64,000 nt of DNA. Origin: Thuidium tamariscinum. Lineage: Eukaryota; Streptophyta; Bryopsida; Hypnales; Thuidiaceae. The position numbers and the translations under genes are program-made. Of this stretch, positions 11,901 through 24,300 are shown piece after piece. Positions within the stretch are counted from its first letter, which is position 1, and the number at the start of each line of letters is the position of its first letter. The stretch lies in assembly GCA_947034885.2 (NCBI GenBank), contig OX344749.2, positions 45,165,682 to 45,229,681 on the forward strand. Direction: 5' to 3'. Under the pieces are notes generated by a model. The model searched no databases. It was not told where the DNA came from and worked only from the letters and a program-made list of their open reading frames with translations.

Positions 11901-14900
11901 ATTGCACAATGCTAGGAAAACAAGGTATGAAAATGCACACGAAAGAACTAAAAACAAACACCTAAATACTTTATAATCCAAGGGAAACTACAGCCCAAGG
12001 AAATCAAGGCTAACCACAACGGAATGACACCTGTCATTCGCCTTATCCTACTCTAAGTTGACTTCCACTGAAAGCTAGAACTGTCCGTAAAAAGTGGATC
12101 TTAGATCCGAAAAATCCGGATTCAGTGGAGTCCAAATTACCTACTCACCTAAAAGCAAGTAGGAAAATGCTTTCTACCAAAAACTTAGGTTTTCGGGCCC
12201 TTGCCTACTTTTGTACCTAACCCTAAACCTACTTCCTTGGCCGCTTCCTTGGAGTCTCTCCCGACTTGGCGGCGCCCTTCTTTGCTGGCTGTTTCCGGGC
12301 AGAACTGGAAGTGTTCTTGCGCTTCTTCGCCTGTGTGGACTTGGCCTTCAGTTGGGCCTTGACCTTCCTTGTCATGGCCAACTTGGCATCCGGATCAGAA
12401 TCCGGTTCTGACTCCTCTCCTCCAGATCCGAAGGATTCTTCATCTTCCTCCTCTTCCTTGATCTTGACCGGAACTGCCTTCTTCTTCTGGCTGTCCGTCA
12501 ACTTGCTCTTGGATGGGGAAGGCTTGGGAGAAACCGTCAGTTTCTTGCTCTGTAGAGTTCCCACACTCCCTTCCCGTTGCTGCGACTAGCTCTTGGTCAA
12601 GGAAACTAGTGTTTCTCCCGTTCCGGACTCAAGTACGATGGTCGATTTGGGAGGTGTGGTTAAAACCACATCCTCAGATGGTTCCCCAGTTTTCTCTCTT
12701 GCTATTGGAGTTGCTGGCTTACCCTTTGGCAAAGGTGGCTTAGAGGAAGTCGCCTCTGTCTCTTTCTCCTCTTCCGGTTTAGTTTCCGGTTGGAGGGGCG
12801 GACTGACCTCTCCCATGACTTCCCTCATTTGTACCAACAACTTCTTCATCTTCACGTTGAAGGAAACTAGGACGTTGATCACTTTATCTCCTAGCTTTTC
12901 TGTCCCCTCTAAGACCTTCTCATCAAAGAGCTTGGCCTTATTCAAGACCTCTACCGGAACACTAATGAAATCCTTAATCCGGTCAAGGGTCTCTACTGAC
13001 TGAGCTTAGAACTTCCGGTTTCTCTCACTTTCCTACCTCTGCTCACTCAGCTCTGCCTTAAGGGAGAGCAGTTCATCCAACGTCTCTTGGTGTTTAGCTT
13101 TTCCGGATTTTCCCTCAACATCATCTATCAAGTTCCGGAGCTGCTCTATACACTCAGTCTCGGGAATATCTCCCAACATCTTGCATACCTTTTTCAAGGT
13201 CTCTCTTTCTCGCTCATAACCCTCACGGACTTTCGTGAGCTCCCCAATAATTGACCTTAAAGGGTTGTTGTTCCAGACAGGGTCCTTCTCTTTCCCGGTT
13301 CTACCTTGACCTCTGTCTTGCCTTGCTTTTCCGGTTCCGGTTTCCTGGTTAGCCCGGAAGGCTCAGCCTGTCTCTCAGCTTCCTCCATCTCGTCATCTGA
13401 ATCTGACTTCATCCCGTGAGCTAACTTCACCTCTCTCACCGTATACTCATGCCTCTCAGTTTCCCTCATGCAATCTTGTGAATGATAGAGGTGGTAGAGG
13501 AAGGGAGAAATACTAGAGGGCTTAGTCTTGCCGACCCCCTTGCACAACTTCACTATATAATCCCTCAAGAATATGCCCCAATCTATCTTCCTGTCACCGC
13601 GCAGTGCACCAAAGATGGTATTCCCCAAGGTGAGAGTCATCCGGTTTCCCCTATCCGGATTGAAAATCGGCACTATGAACTCTAACACCCGCCTCTCTCT
13701 TGCGCTCTTGCAATCACTCACAATGTACCCATCCTTAGAGTGAGGTGCTGTCCGGAACTTACCCACCACGAACTTGTCAGTCCGTGTGGCTCCCCCTTCT
13801 CCATCCTTGGCGAAGCCATACACTTCCCGCCAGATCCCGGCCATCCACTTGTCCGGAAGCGCCCTCAAGGTCTTCTTCCACTCATTTGACTGAGGGTGCA
13901 GCAACTCCCGCACCATTACTTCATCCTTGAAGCTCCATGGCCGATCGACCAAGCCGGCGCAGCCCATCTGGCTGAGGTCCTCCAACAGGTCTGCTCGCTC
14001 CTCAACATCCTCCGGAATAACCGGAACTACTTTCCTTAATGCAACCTTGGTGGTGACCTCCTCCTCAGCTTCGCTTCCAGACATAGCTCCCACTCGTGAA
14101 GGTCACACAACTCTCGGAAATCTTACACAAGGACCTCACACACACAACTAACTCGCCTGGGTACTCTCACTGTAACTGTAACCGGAAAATAGAAAACTCA
14201 CCCCAAGCAGTAGCAACGTGCGCATAACTCCCAAACTCAGAGCTCCACAAGCAAACATAAGAATGAAGTTTGGAACTCCAAATGACAACCTAAAAAGACT
14301 TCACCCTGGTTTACCCCCTCCCCCACTCTCTGCCGCCGGGAACGGAGTTCCCAACATTCCGACCGTTAAAATCCTATGGTCCCTGTCTTCCCACGAGACT
14401 GACCGTTGGGTGGTACTTTCCCCAACTCCTGGTACGACCCCTACTCACTTGAAACATATCCTAGCCCATTCCCGATAGACTTAGTATAATTCTAAGTACC
14501 CCTGGTGTCAGGATCTAACCTAGTTTCTGACTTTCCTGATCCAGATGGATGTTCCGGTTCCGGTTCCGGTAAAAAAACAATCTCTCTTCTTAACACTATT
14601 ATCTTCTTACGGTTTCCCGACATTCCAGTTTTCCTTACTATATTATAATTTTGGATATAGACTAGGAAATCAAAAATAAATATGACAAATCGAAAAAATT
14701 AAAAGCTATTTTATACTATCTAGACTAAAGAGGGTTTTTAGGGTTGTAACATTGGCAGAGTTGAGAGAGGCCCTGTTTTCCATGGAGAGGAAGAGCCTCC
14801 AATGTTTTCAAACATACACTGCAGTGGCTGAGCTGTAGACTCTCAGTTTGGTAGAGTGAATGTGGGAGTAGTGGCTAAGTTGTAGACAGTGGATTTGGTA

Positions 14901-17060
14901 GAATTAATGTGGGAGTTGTTTCATTGGAATTGTTATTGACGTTTCCCCCCCCCCCCTGAATTGCAGACCAGACACTTGAAGCGTGACCCCTACCAGAGTG
15001 AAATTGAGGACGCCTTCGAGAAAGAGTGGAATGCTGTTCAAGAGGAACATGTAGAGCAGAAGAAATTGAAAGCGGGAAAAAATGTCCTAACATTAGGATC
15101 AACAAGTACAGAGAACATCTTAAAACGGTGGACCTCATGGAAGCTTTCATGCATAAGTGGGAGCCAAGCTTAGAGGCATGGAAGAAGCAACAATCACATT
15201 CTGCAAAGGAATTCAGTGCTCCCCAACATAGCGTCCTCAATAAGCCAGGTGGAAATGCATTAGCCATTGTGGCAGTTGGTGGGGGTAATGACCACAGCAA
15301 GGCTGACAAAGAAGACAAAGAACCAGATTCTGGCGACGAATCAGATGGCACTGAGAAGTCGAAGTCCTCGGAGGATGAAGACATTGACTCCGATGTGGAT
15401 AAAAACGAGTCAGACGAGGAGGCAGTGGCACTTGATAGTGAAGCGGATATTGACAAAGCATTGGAATTGCCTGCAGAGAAGGGAGGAATGGAGAGAAGTA
15501 AGGAAGGTGCTGGAGGTAGTGTCGGAAATCAGTTGAAGGGAAAAGGCGTAAATTTTTTGACTGAAGCAGTTGTGGCTTCGGCACAGAAGGCTAGTGCGGA
15601 CGCTCCAATCGAGAAAGAGAAAGGGAAGGTGCTCCTTTTTCACAGCGTTCTTTGTGTATGATGATCTAGCTGTCGTTTAAGAGTAAGAGTCAACCTATGT
15701 TTTAAAATGGTGGCATGCTTTATGTTCCGAATTTAGTAGAATTTGGCTTATGATGTTTTGAATTTCGTGTGCATGTCAAGTTGTAGGAGTGGTGAAGGAG
15801 TGTACTTGTGCAGCAGAGGTGGAAGTGGTGTTTACAGCGGAAAAGAAGGTATAAAGTGGAACTTTCTATATTTCTTGAAGCTGTTTTTGTACTTGCATTA
15901 CTCAGTTACTATAGGTGGGTACCGCTTTCTAAATGTTTCCTCTGTTTCCTCTTTCAATGGTAGGATGGAACCAGTGCTGCCCACAAAGAGAAAGAAACAG
16001 CGCATTGGTTGTCAAAGCGTCAAAAGTTGGAGGGGAATTCTGCATCAGATCCCATCATTGTAGAAGAAAGTAAAGAAATGCCAGCATCGACAAAGCAAGA
16101 TGAGAGAACTAATGTTTCAAAGCCTACGCATAAGAATGTGAAGGCAGTTGACAACAGAGGGCCTAAAATTGGCAAGGTAAGTGACCTAAACCTATTCGGG
16201 GGACACACGGATTGGACTTCTAGAGACGGAGGGGAATGCAAGTTTTTTTGGTTTCAACTTCACATTGTGGTTCATACCCTGACCATGAATTCTATTCTAA
16301 AAAAATGGAAATGGGGTATTCTAGTGTATTGTGGTTCCTTTTTCTATCTTCTGTTTAGTTTGACTGAGTCTTGAAGTTTGAGGCGGGGCACCGAGTGCTT
16401 GAGTACTTCAGTAACTGCCGACCTTGTAACATGAACTTCATGGGTGCATAGACCTAAAACCTTTAGCATTAGGGGGATGCGAGTCAAACAATACGCATTG
16501 GATGTGGCGAACATTCTCTAACAATATGTTTGGCATTTCGTAGAAGTTGAAGTGAAGTTAACATGTGTATTTGAGGAGGACGGAGGATACAGTAAGTTGT
16601 TTTCGTTCCATTTGTTAAAAGAAATATTTGGAATTTTTTGTAGCCTCGCTGTATAAAGCGTCTTCTGGGAAATTGGTTCCATCAATTGTGTTGTGAACCC
16701 TCTGCACAGTGAATGTGCAGTACCATTTCCCGTTGTTTTTTTGGCGCCTCAGTATTTAAAGAATTTTATGTCAACGATGAGAAATTGCGGTGGCAGGTGA
16801 ATAAGAAGTTCATGGGGGAGGTTCTACTTTTGGAGAATTCTGAGCCTCGGAAGTTTCTGGGTTCGGGTAGTTTGGTTCACTCTGATTTTGACCGAGACTG
16901 TGTCCCTATGCCTAGACATGGTGAAAAGAAGTTGGTTCGACTCTTGTTGAAGACCGTGGTGCATTTGGATGCGCCTCTTCCGTTTGTGCAAGTTGATGAC
17001 TTAGGGAAGGTGGAGTGTAGCACCCTTGGAGAGGCATTTATGAAAGGACTACCAATCTAG
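8962..17060 (+). CDS. Decaying multi-exon gene, transposase_24 (Ptta/En-Spm)-like region
   Basis: Proposed exons are 8962-9307, 9812-10491, 14967-15628, 15964-16176 and 16797-17060. Exon phases agree, except that exon 3 needs a frame change near 15060-15080, by an A-run. The first exon is low-complexity and rich in Arg, Tyr, Gly and Pro. Exon 2 carries a helical block (RQRLIERLQDEYEI, SEKYIRKQTG, RPSNVSKEIWDDLVEKRG, SERMASIARGRG) that matches my memory of plant transposase_24/Ptta proteins of En-Spm elements. Exon 3 ends in an acidic Ser/Glu/Asp region; the last exon is a compact 87-residue segment. The first ATG lies inside the LTR-like repeat, so the native 5' end is probably lost or upstream. 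A 62-bp open segment at 15787-15848 looks exonic but does not fit the phase. The gene may be a transposon relic, a domesticated gene or a pseudogene. Confidence 0.45.
10492..14966. mobile_element. Large intron filled by a TCCGGA-rich element
   Basis: This lies between two phase-0 exons of the gene at 8962-17060. Its sequence differs in style from the surroundings: TCCGG and CCGGA motifs are scattered throughout (from about 10800 to 14580), and it carries the - strand pseudogene at 12229-14084. This suggests one inserted element. Its exact ends, terminal repeats and target duplication could not be found by eye. A C-run (14946-14956) precedes the acceptor at its right edge. Confidence 0.45.
12229..14084 (-). 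pseudogene. Broken gag-like/plant transposon protein
   Basis: It reads from ATG at 14084 leftwards: an acidic N-terminus, then a folded region (PWSFKDEVMVRELLHPQSNE, WKKTLRALPDKWMAGIW, a TLGNTIFGALRG segment, SPFLYHLYHSQD), a Lys/Glu tail, a coiled coil (about 13030-13250), and a C-terminal Glu/Asp run followed by a Lys/Arg-rich basic tail. The frame breaks near 13260-13290 and further stops fall near 13000 and 12586, so it cannot make a full protein as it stands. The N-terminal part resembles plant 'putative transposon protein' or gag-like sequences common in bryophyte genomes. This is family memory, not proof. No reverse transcriptase or integrase is nearby, so the element was non-autonomous or is truncated. 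Confidence 0.55.
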
Positions 17061-20000
17061 TGCCCCCCCCGGTTTGGATTGAAAATTAGTAGCTGTAGGG
17101 TATAGAGGTTTTGAATGAAGGGGTAGTTGTTGAAGGCGGAGTAGGTAATTAGTATGCAGATGTATATGATGGTGAAGTGCACCCTTATAATTTTGTATGT
17201 GCAACACAGATTTTGTCATGTGAGTATGCATTGAAGTGCACATGTCTTTTTTGGAATCGGAAAGGAAAAGCGTGCTGGCACTGCATGCTAGAAATAGCGA
17301 ACCATATTTACGTAGTAGTTGTAGCAGTAACTTTGTTGAAGTGAATGTGATTCCGTAATTTCCATTGTCATGCATGTGGACAAGGTTGGTACAGTCCGAT
17401 GGTAGTGGCAAATAGCGGAAGGCATTTGTAAATGAAGAACAGGTTGACCATTTTCAAACTTCCTTGTGTGGCAGGTGGAGAATGTTGGGACTCACGGGAG
17501 AACCTAAATTGTGTGGGCATATGTTCTGTTAGTGTCGTGAACTCGGTATTTGAAAACCTGGACATAACATTGTGCGTTGTCATCATTTTTATTTTGTTAA
17601 CCCTGGATTTCCATGGCTGAAGTCTTTTCATTATTTTCAGGCGTAATTGGGTTTTGGTTAGAATTTACTATTTCAGGTCATCCTTGTGCACATGGTCAGA
17701 AGTATGTGTAAATTGTTTTGGAACTACCTGCGTACATGCGTGCATATGCAGAGGGAATTGTTGTTAACAGTGGAAGTGTATGATTTTTGGAAGGAAGGAC
17801 ATCATGTATGTGGTTCATTGTTAGAATTTTCCATTTTTGAGTGTTTGTGAGTGAAACGTATGTTGTCTGGCGTTGGTATTTGTGGTAGTGAGGCAATGCC
17901 GTGGAGAAGGTGGTAACATTTATCTTGCAGAAGCGTACAAGGAATTCATATTTTGAGTTTGTGACCACGTTTTTGTGAATTGGGGTAACCAGAGGTGAAG
18001 TGAAGATATAAATTCTGTCTTGTAAATAGTTGCTTTAGTTTCCATGGAAGGTGCAGTCATTGGAAGTTGATGATGTCATGTCATGTGGGTTGTGAGTGAA
18101 AGTGGCGCAGAGGATTTTTTGATCGACAAAGTGTCTTGCAGCTTGTCTATGTTGTAAAGGGCCCTTCTCGAATATTATTGAGCTTCACCATCTTTGAGGA
18201 AAGGGTTATATTTGAAAGTGATGTTCAGCAAGAAGGAGGCGGTGTAGACAAGCTGGAGGAATGGAAATTCGAAATCTAATAACATTTCTTGTTTTTTTGA
18301 AATAGTAGTAGTTCTGCTGTTTTACCAAATACAGCAGTTCTCATGTGAATGAATGATGCAGCAAATGGAAGGTGGACAAACGTGAAGGAAATTTCGAAAT
18401 GGAAGCAGTTGTACTGCGTTTGTAAGAAAGTTGTACAAAAATGTAGTTGTACGAAGTAAGCGTCCTTATCCACATCCTAACCCTTGAAGGAATTAGATCT
18501 TCTTATATCAAAAATTGTGCATCTATGGATATAAGGTAGTAGGTCAATTAAACGTGGTGATAATGAAGTGTTTGTACTTGGATGTAATGTTGGGAATGTG
18601 TTCTAAGTGTAGAAGTTGTCCATGAAAGTGGCGCCTCAAAGTGAAGGTTGTGCTTCACATTGAATTGTTGGCAGGTATACAAGGTTAGGTCAGAAGTCGA
18701 AAAGAATTGGAAGAACAAAAAAATTTTGGGACAAAAGGAGCATGTGGTAGGAATTGTAGGTTTGAGCAGGTGCGTATTTTTTGTTGAATTGCAGTGGGGA
18801 ACCTAAGAAGGAGTAGTATTTCGCTGCTACAAGTGGAGGTGAGTACATGATTTCAAATTCTTCAGCGGTGATTGAGGATCGGAATTTCATGTGAACCAGC
18901 AGCAAGGAAGTGAAGGACTTGGGCCATGAATTGGTGGTGGAGGGTAAAGACAAAGTCAATGTTACTGAAGGTCTAAACGAATTTTGTAGATGAGGTAAAT
19001 CCGAATTTGAAGTTCAGGATTACTTGACATAAAGCACAGATGGAATATGAGATTGTTGTAGTGCAGCATGTCATAAAAAAAATTTATGTATTTGCAGGAG
19101 TTCAAGTAGAGTAGTAGATGGTGTGACGGAGTTCATGAATGACTTGAATCCAGCATTCATGCTGCAATTGATTAAAGTTACAGGACCACTGTGGTCCACT
19201 GACAGGACGGATGTAAAAATTGATGAAGCTTGGGAAAACATTTGTGCATAAGAGTGAGACTCCTATGTTGTGCCTAGGAATTGCATGCATTTTTTGTTTC
19301 ATGTGGTAATGTAGGGAAATGTAGTGTGTAGGTGGAATCTTATTGTTCAGTAATGTGCAGTTAGTGCATTGTGAGTTTAGTGAAAAAGCTTTGTGTGCCT
19401 ACTTACAATTTGTGAAGCTATGTTTCTGAGAACCTTCATATTTGTTCATGAATAGAGGTGCAATTAGCTGATTTTGAATTGTTATTGAATGGTAGAGGTC
19501 AATGAATTCATGGAAAACGTCTACAGAGGAGGTCAGGCTCGGAAGTCAATGGGGTGATAAGAGAATAAGCGGCATTGGTTTTAGTGCAGTAATGACGTGA
19601 ATTGTGGATAAGATGAACCTTGAACTTGCAGTTGAGAGTTGCGAGTACAGGAATTCAAGTGATTTGTTTAGTGTCGTTAATCATATTCGGAATGAAGAAG
19701 GTGATTTGTGTGTCTAGAAGCATAATAGCTTATTGCTCAGTAAGCAAGTCAAATTTCAGGCCGTTGTAAACGAAGAAGGGCTGACGGTGATGTGTTAAAT
19801 GTGGAAGGCACAGTGGTGAAGATCTGTGCTGCAGAATGTGGAAATTAAACTCATCCTTGGTTGTTGCTTGAAATGATGCAGAGTAACAGAGGAGGCGTAT
19901 GAGGTTGTGCTGTAGTAGTCTAAACCTTCATTTTGTGGAGGTGATATGGGACGGAGTAATGTGAATCTGAAGACTTAGGTATCATGATGCACAAGCCAAG

Positions 20001-20497
20001 TTCTTCTTTGAAAAGACTTAGTGTTGAATACTTCAGTAGATAGCTCTAAAGCTTTTTGTACTTACGCTTCCCATGCCTATGAAATAATAGTTCAACGATT
20101 AGGTAATTTGAATTTGGTCGAGAAAGATCTCCTCTAGGGGATATTAGGATTGAAAGGCAACACACTGTAGGTTAGGGTATAGTGAAAGCACTTGTTATCT
20201 CAGCATTGCTTGTCCTGTGAATTGACGGCACAGTCAAAAGTAGGGACGATGAGAATTTTTTTTTTCCAAAACCTTGTGAACTTATATATTGCATTGGAAC
20301 TAATATGCATTCAATATGTGCTCTCGTTCCAAGTTTTCCACTGAGAATTTGTTATCAAAGAATGCAATTTTTAGGGAAGGGAGGAAGTGAATTTTGTATC
20401 GTGAAGAGTACTGAAATTTAGGAGTGTATGTACATGTTGAAGTGCATATAATTGAAGAAGTTCTTGTGTAGTCCGAAACGCGTATGTTGGGGCAAAA
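17061..20497 (+). other. ORF-less tract with strong G-over-C skew on + strand
   Basis: No open frame of interest was found here on either strand. The + strand is persistently G-rich and C-poor: the 60 bases from 18541 have 19 G and 3 C, and those from 19861 have 21 G and 6 C. The skew fades towards 20.4 kb. It continues the polarity of the gene ending at 17060, so the tract may be its long 3' region, a decayed transcribed element or a non-coding RNA gene. Confidence 0.5.
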
Positions 20498-20970
20498 ACG
20501 TGTTACGTAATCAACGTCGAGTTTGCTAAAACAGAAGGCAATGAATGAAATTACCAGTGCCCACGTTAATAATGCGTTAGTAACGAGTACAATATGGGAA
20601 CACGTTCATTTAAACACATTTGTAAAACGTGGAAAAAAATACACAATGGTATTCCATATTGCGTCTAATAGGTAGGGCTGAGCGTATGTGTTGATGACAA
20701 GAATATGGACGTCATCCGCTTTCATCACATATGGATGATACACGTGTCTACATATACGACCTCCATCTGAACGTCCACAATGAAACCGGGTTAATCCAGG
20801 TGGCAAATAAATATTTCAAAAATACACGTGGATAGTGACGTGGAAAACCCCTTTCCATTCATGGGAACGTGAATCACATCTTCTCGAAGACAGTTAACAT
20901 GATTGTAAACATGTTAATTTCATTTCGTTGCTGACCTAAAAGCCAACAACAGCGATCTGATGTTTCACGT
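20498..20970. promoter_or_regulatory. Cluster of 13 ACGT-core motifs
   Basis: ACGT begins at 20498, 20505, 20514, 20563, 20602, 20627, 20709, 20742, 20771, 20826, 20838, 20867 and 20967. Several have good bZIP-site flanks: ACACGTGTC (G-box), TGACGTGG and TACACGTGG. One or two would be expected by chance in 470 bp. ACGT cores bind plant bZIP and bHLH factors. Which gene it would serve is unclear: the nearest are the gene ending at 17060 and the F-box gene whose 3' end is at 22413. It may instead be an internal repeat of a lost element. Confidence 0.45.
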
Positions 20971-21135
20971 TGGTTGCAATAATTTCTGACAATGTGGTTT
21001 TCACATTAAATTTTTGTTGATGTAAACAGATTATTCTTCTAGTGCTTATAGCTCTCTAACTGTTCACAGTCTAGATTTAGCCTAGTTGATTCCATCCCTT
21101 AAATAAAACGCATCCTAATTGGCTTATAATGTCAT

Positions 21136-21629
21136 AGGTACTAGTGTATTATGTGCCATTGCCATAATCAAATCCAAAGTAAAAGATAATTTTTTAATTT
21201 TTTAATTCATTAAAGCCTTGAAATTTAATAACTTTTTCATCATGAGTCCAAATGCCCTGAAACCAAGCCCGTGCACCCTTCCTCATTGAGAGCTTTCTAA
21301 CAATACCAAGCATGCGACTAGGGGATGGACAGTTCAAGAGATCTCAACATGACAAACAAACAAAACAAACTACCTATCTTAAGGTACTAGTAGAGTATGT
21401 GCCAATGCCATAGTCAGAACTAAAGTAAAAGTAATTTCCTAATTTTTGAGAACCATAAAAACTTTGAAATTCAATAACATTCTCGTCGTAAGTTTGAATG
21501 CCACGAAATCAAGCCCATGCACCCCTCCTTGCCGAGAGCTTTCCGACGGTACCAAGCGCGCGGGCGGGGGACACACGGGTTGGGAGATCTCAACATGACA
21601 AAACAAACAAAACAAACTACCTGTCTTAA
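21136..21629. repeat. Tandem direct repeat, two units of about 246 bp
   Basis: Unit 1 (21136-21381) and unit 2 (21382-21629) share AGGTACTAGT, AAGTAAAAG, the GCCC(G/A)TGCACCC block, GAGAGCTTTC and the closing AAACAAACAAAACAAACTAC, so the period is 246 bp. Diverged relatives lie beyond the F-box gene at 23803-24300. No coding capacity is visible. Confidence 0.8.
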
Positions 21630-22412
21630 AGTATAGATAGATAGATTAACTCCCTGACAATTACAAACCAATGGCAGAGTTCAAATGCTCAAAAGCACTT
21701 AAAGTATTTTTTTGTATTTTGCGTTTACAACAATACAATAGGGTTTCACCAAAATTGCTTGGGCGTAGCACACCTACACCCTCAAGCATGAGTACATAAA
21801 CATTTACAACATACTTGATGTAGCATGCAACCATTGCTAGCCTCCACAAATTGTCTATAGTACTTAATCTAGATCACCGACACTAATCTCAAATGTCCTT
21901 GGAGATGTGCTCATTTGACTCTTTTCCTTTGTTTACTACTTCAATATAATTGGTAGTCCTTTCTACAAGTCTATGTTGTTCTATTACACCGAAAACTAAG
22001 AACAACAAAAAGATGAATGTGCCTATCTAATGCCAGACTATACAATACTATTGATTTGAATAAGTATTTTAATTTGTGATTAACGTTGTCCTAGTTTTGT
22101 AATATGACAAACTCAATGCAAAAGATTAATTTTAGGCTATTTTGCATTCAACAAAGCAACAAAATGACCAAGCTTAAGAAGCCAACATTTATCCAAAAAC
22201 TTGAATCCCTATTGAATTCAACAATTGCATCTTCAAAAGTAGGTGAATACAAATTTTGATTGACAATAGCAATCAAGTTGACAACCTAAATTTTAAAAGT
22301 CTACAAGACAAGCAAGAATGCCGTCTTCTGCAATACCATTGTCCTTGTCCAAAGTATGACTTGGGAGCTCCAACCAACATTTCTTCAATAAGTCATATTT
22401 CACACGGCGTCC
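21630..22412. other. 3' flank of the F-box gene
   Basis: AT-rich, no gene seen. It probably contains the 3' untranslated region and poly(A) site of the F-box gene ending at 22413. Confidence 0.4.
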
Positions 22413-23570
22413 TCATGTACATGAAATGATGATTGAATCTGCACATCCCACAACAGCGGGCAGTTCATTAATCTTACTCTTACTCTTATGTTGCGAAAAT
22501 GCTATAAAAGAGAGTATGCATTTAAAATTCTTAATCCCCGTTACTTTCACCACCATTTTTGTTTCCAATATAATCTTCCAAATGCTTAACTTCTCTATTT
22601 GTGTTCCATGCTTGGTGAACTTCACCATGTACAATTGACCTGAGCTAACTACTAGTTGTGGATATTCTCTTTTCCATAAGAGTGGAGAAAAGTTGACATC
22701 TACTTTGCTCCATGCACCTATCACTAAATCACATGAGTATAATACAATTGTGTAAAATTTATATTGCATAGAGGGAATTGTACTAGATGAAATCTTAAAC
22801 AATGTGTAGAAAATCCCCTTCATGAAGATACTGGACTTAGGTGAAAGTTGAGTGTTTGGCACTTCACAAAGTTTTTTCCACATTGAGGTCATAGACTCAT
22901 ATACAAAAAGGTTTTGCTTTCCTATTTTGGTCTTGTCCCTAAACATCTCCAAAGTTACAATTTTGTAAGTTTTGGTTGCATTGTCTACAGACATGACTAC
23001 AATGTCATGGTTAATAAATTGTTGAATTCTAGGTAATTCTGGAATCTCATGGAAGGTCTTGCTTATAGGATTGCAAACAATATGCATTTGTGTTATTGGC
23101 CATGTTGATGTTGAATACTTTGTATATATGAGCTCTCCAGCTGCAGCTAATGTATACTTGAACCATTCCAAATCCAAACATGTGTTCCTTAATTCTTTGT
23201 TCCTACTATCAGAAAGATAATAATCTATGATGAAAGAATCAAATAATTTGTGGGAATGTTTTTCTGTTGGGTCTTGTACTTGCCAATCTGTCAACAATGT
23301 CTTAAATGTTCCACATACAAATTTTGGAGAGATGAAGATTAAAGACGCTCGGTGACAATAGAGGGCACGAAGCTTTGCAAAGCTTCGTTGAGAGATGAGA
23401 TGATTCCATTTCTTGCAAACTAGACGGAAGCAACAAAGCACATCTAGTGGAAGACATACCAATACATTCTCGATTAGATCAAAAGGTAAATCTTTCCATA
23501 TTGAGCACATGTTGAGATTCTCCTTGAAAAAGTAGGGTTTGATTTTCTTCTTTTCTTTGAAATTTGTCAT
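22413..23570 (-). CDS. Single-exon F-box protein
   Basis: An intronless 385-residue protein starts at ATG 23570, with an alternative start at Met21 close to the F-box. An N-terminal F-box (about residues 25-70) is clear: WKDLPFDLIENVLVCLPLDV followed by RLVCKKWNHLISQRSF. F-box proteins dock on SKP1 in SCF ubiquitin ligases and bring substrates through their C-terminal part. The C-terminal 300 residues alternate short hydrophobic strands with turns, as in plant F-box/kelch-like proteins with a propeller (for example YESMTSMWKKLCEVPN, LVIGAWSKVD). The kelch repeats are too weak to count. The frame is complete from ATG to stop, arguing for an active gene. Related tandem repeats lie on both sides. 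The substrate cannot be inferred. Confidence 0.88.
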   Translation of the reverse strand: MTNFKEKKKIKPYFFKENLNMCSIWKDLPFDLIENVLVCLPLDVLCCFRLVCKKWNHLISQRSFAKLRALYCHRASLIFISPKFVCGTFKTLLTDWQVQDPTEKHSHKLFDSFIIDYYLSDSRNKELRNTCLDLEWFKYTLAAAGELIYTKYSTSTWPITQMHIVCNPISKTFHEIPELPRIQQFINHDIVVMSVDNATKTYKIVTLEMFRDKTKIGKQNLFVYESMTSMWKKLCEVPNTQLSPKSSIFMKGIFYTLFKISSSTIPSMQYKFYTIVLYSCDLVIGAWSKVDVNFSPLLWKREYPQLVVSSGQLYMVKFTKHGTQIEKLSIWKIILETKMVVKVTGIKNFKCILSFIAFSQHKSKSKINELPAVVGCADSIIISCT

Positions 23571-23802
23571 CTCTTACTTGAAATGCACATCAATTAAATG
23601 CTTAGGGAAATCAAATTGTTGGATACTCACAAGTCCTTCAAACTTCTATAATACACACACTATGACTATGATCTTTATAACTAAGAAAGCATAGATTCAC
23701 ATCTATTATATACTGATTTAAAACTTTTATAACATAAGTCAAATATTCCTCCCATCTATTGACACTATTGCAAGATTACCACCTCTTAAATAGAACTCTA
23801 TA

Positions 23803-24300
23803 GCTAAAAGAAAAGTAAAAGTAATTTAAAAGAAAAAATAGATTAAAGTAAAAATAAAAATAAAATAAATGAAAGTAAATAAAAATAATTAAAAAACTTA
23901 GGAAAATCACTCATTTTCATGACATAGGTCCAAATGCTACAAATTAAAGCATATACATCTTTCTTTGTAGAGAGATTTTTCCACAATACCAAAAATGTAA
24001 GTTGACAATGTACAACCTATAAGACAACCTAAGAAAACCTCATTGTAACAAAAAAATACACTTGAGGTATAGACTAGTGTACCTATGCTGTTACCAACGT
24101 ACTATAAATTAAAGTAATTTTTGTATTTTTGTATTTATGAAAACTTCAAACTTCAATATCTTCCAAATCACATGTCTAAATGTAAAAAAAAACTCATTCA
24201 CCTGTCTTTGCAGAGGGCAACAATACCAAAAATATGACATGAGGATGCACAAGACTAAAAGATCTTACTATAACAAACAAAACAAACAACCTTATTTTAC
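23803..24300. repeat. Diverged copies of the 246-bp repeat
   Basis: Two diverged units (about 23803-24062 and 24065-24300) keep the order of the blocks in the 21136-21629 repeat: AAGTAAAAGTAATTT, a GGTCCAAATGC-like block, a GCA-TATACATC/TTCACCTG block, AATACCAAAAAT and a closing AACAAACAAAACAAACAAC. They have the same orientation as the pair beyond the other end of the F-box gene. Confidence 0.65.

Noticed and set aside
14500..14530. TGGTGTCAGGATC resembling a retrotransposon primer-binding site
   Set aside because: It is in the wrong orientation for the nearby - strand gag-like pseudogene, and no LTR end could be recognised before it.
15787..15848. Exon-like open segment between exons 3 and 5 of the transposase_24-like gene
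   Set aside because: It has good splice borders, but its phase does not fit the flanking exons, while exon 15628 to 15964 joins cleanly without it.
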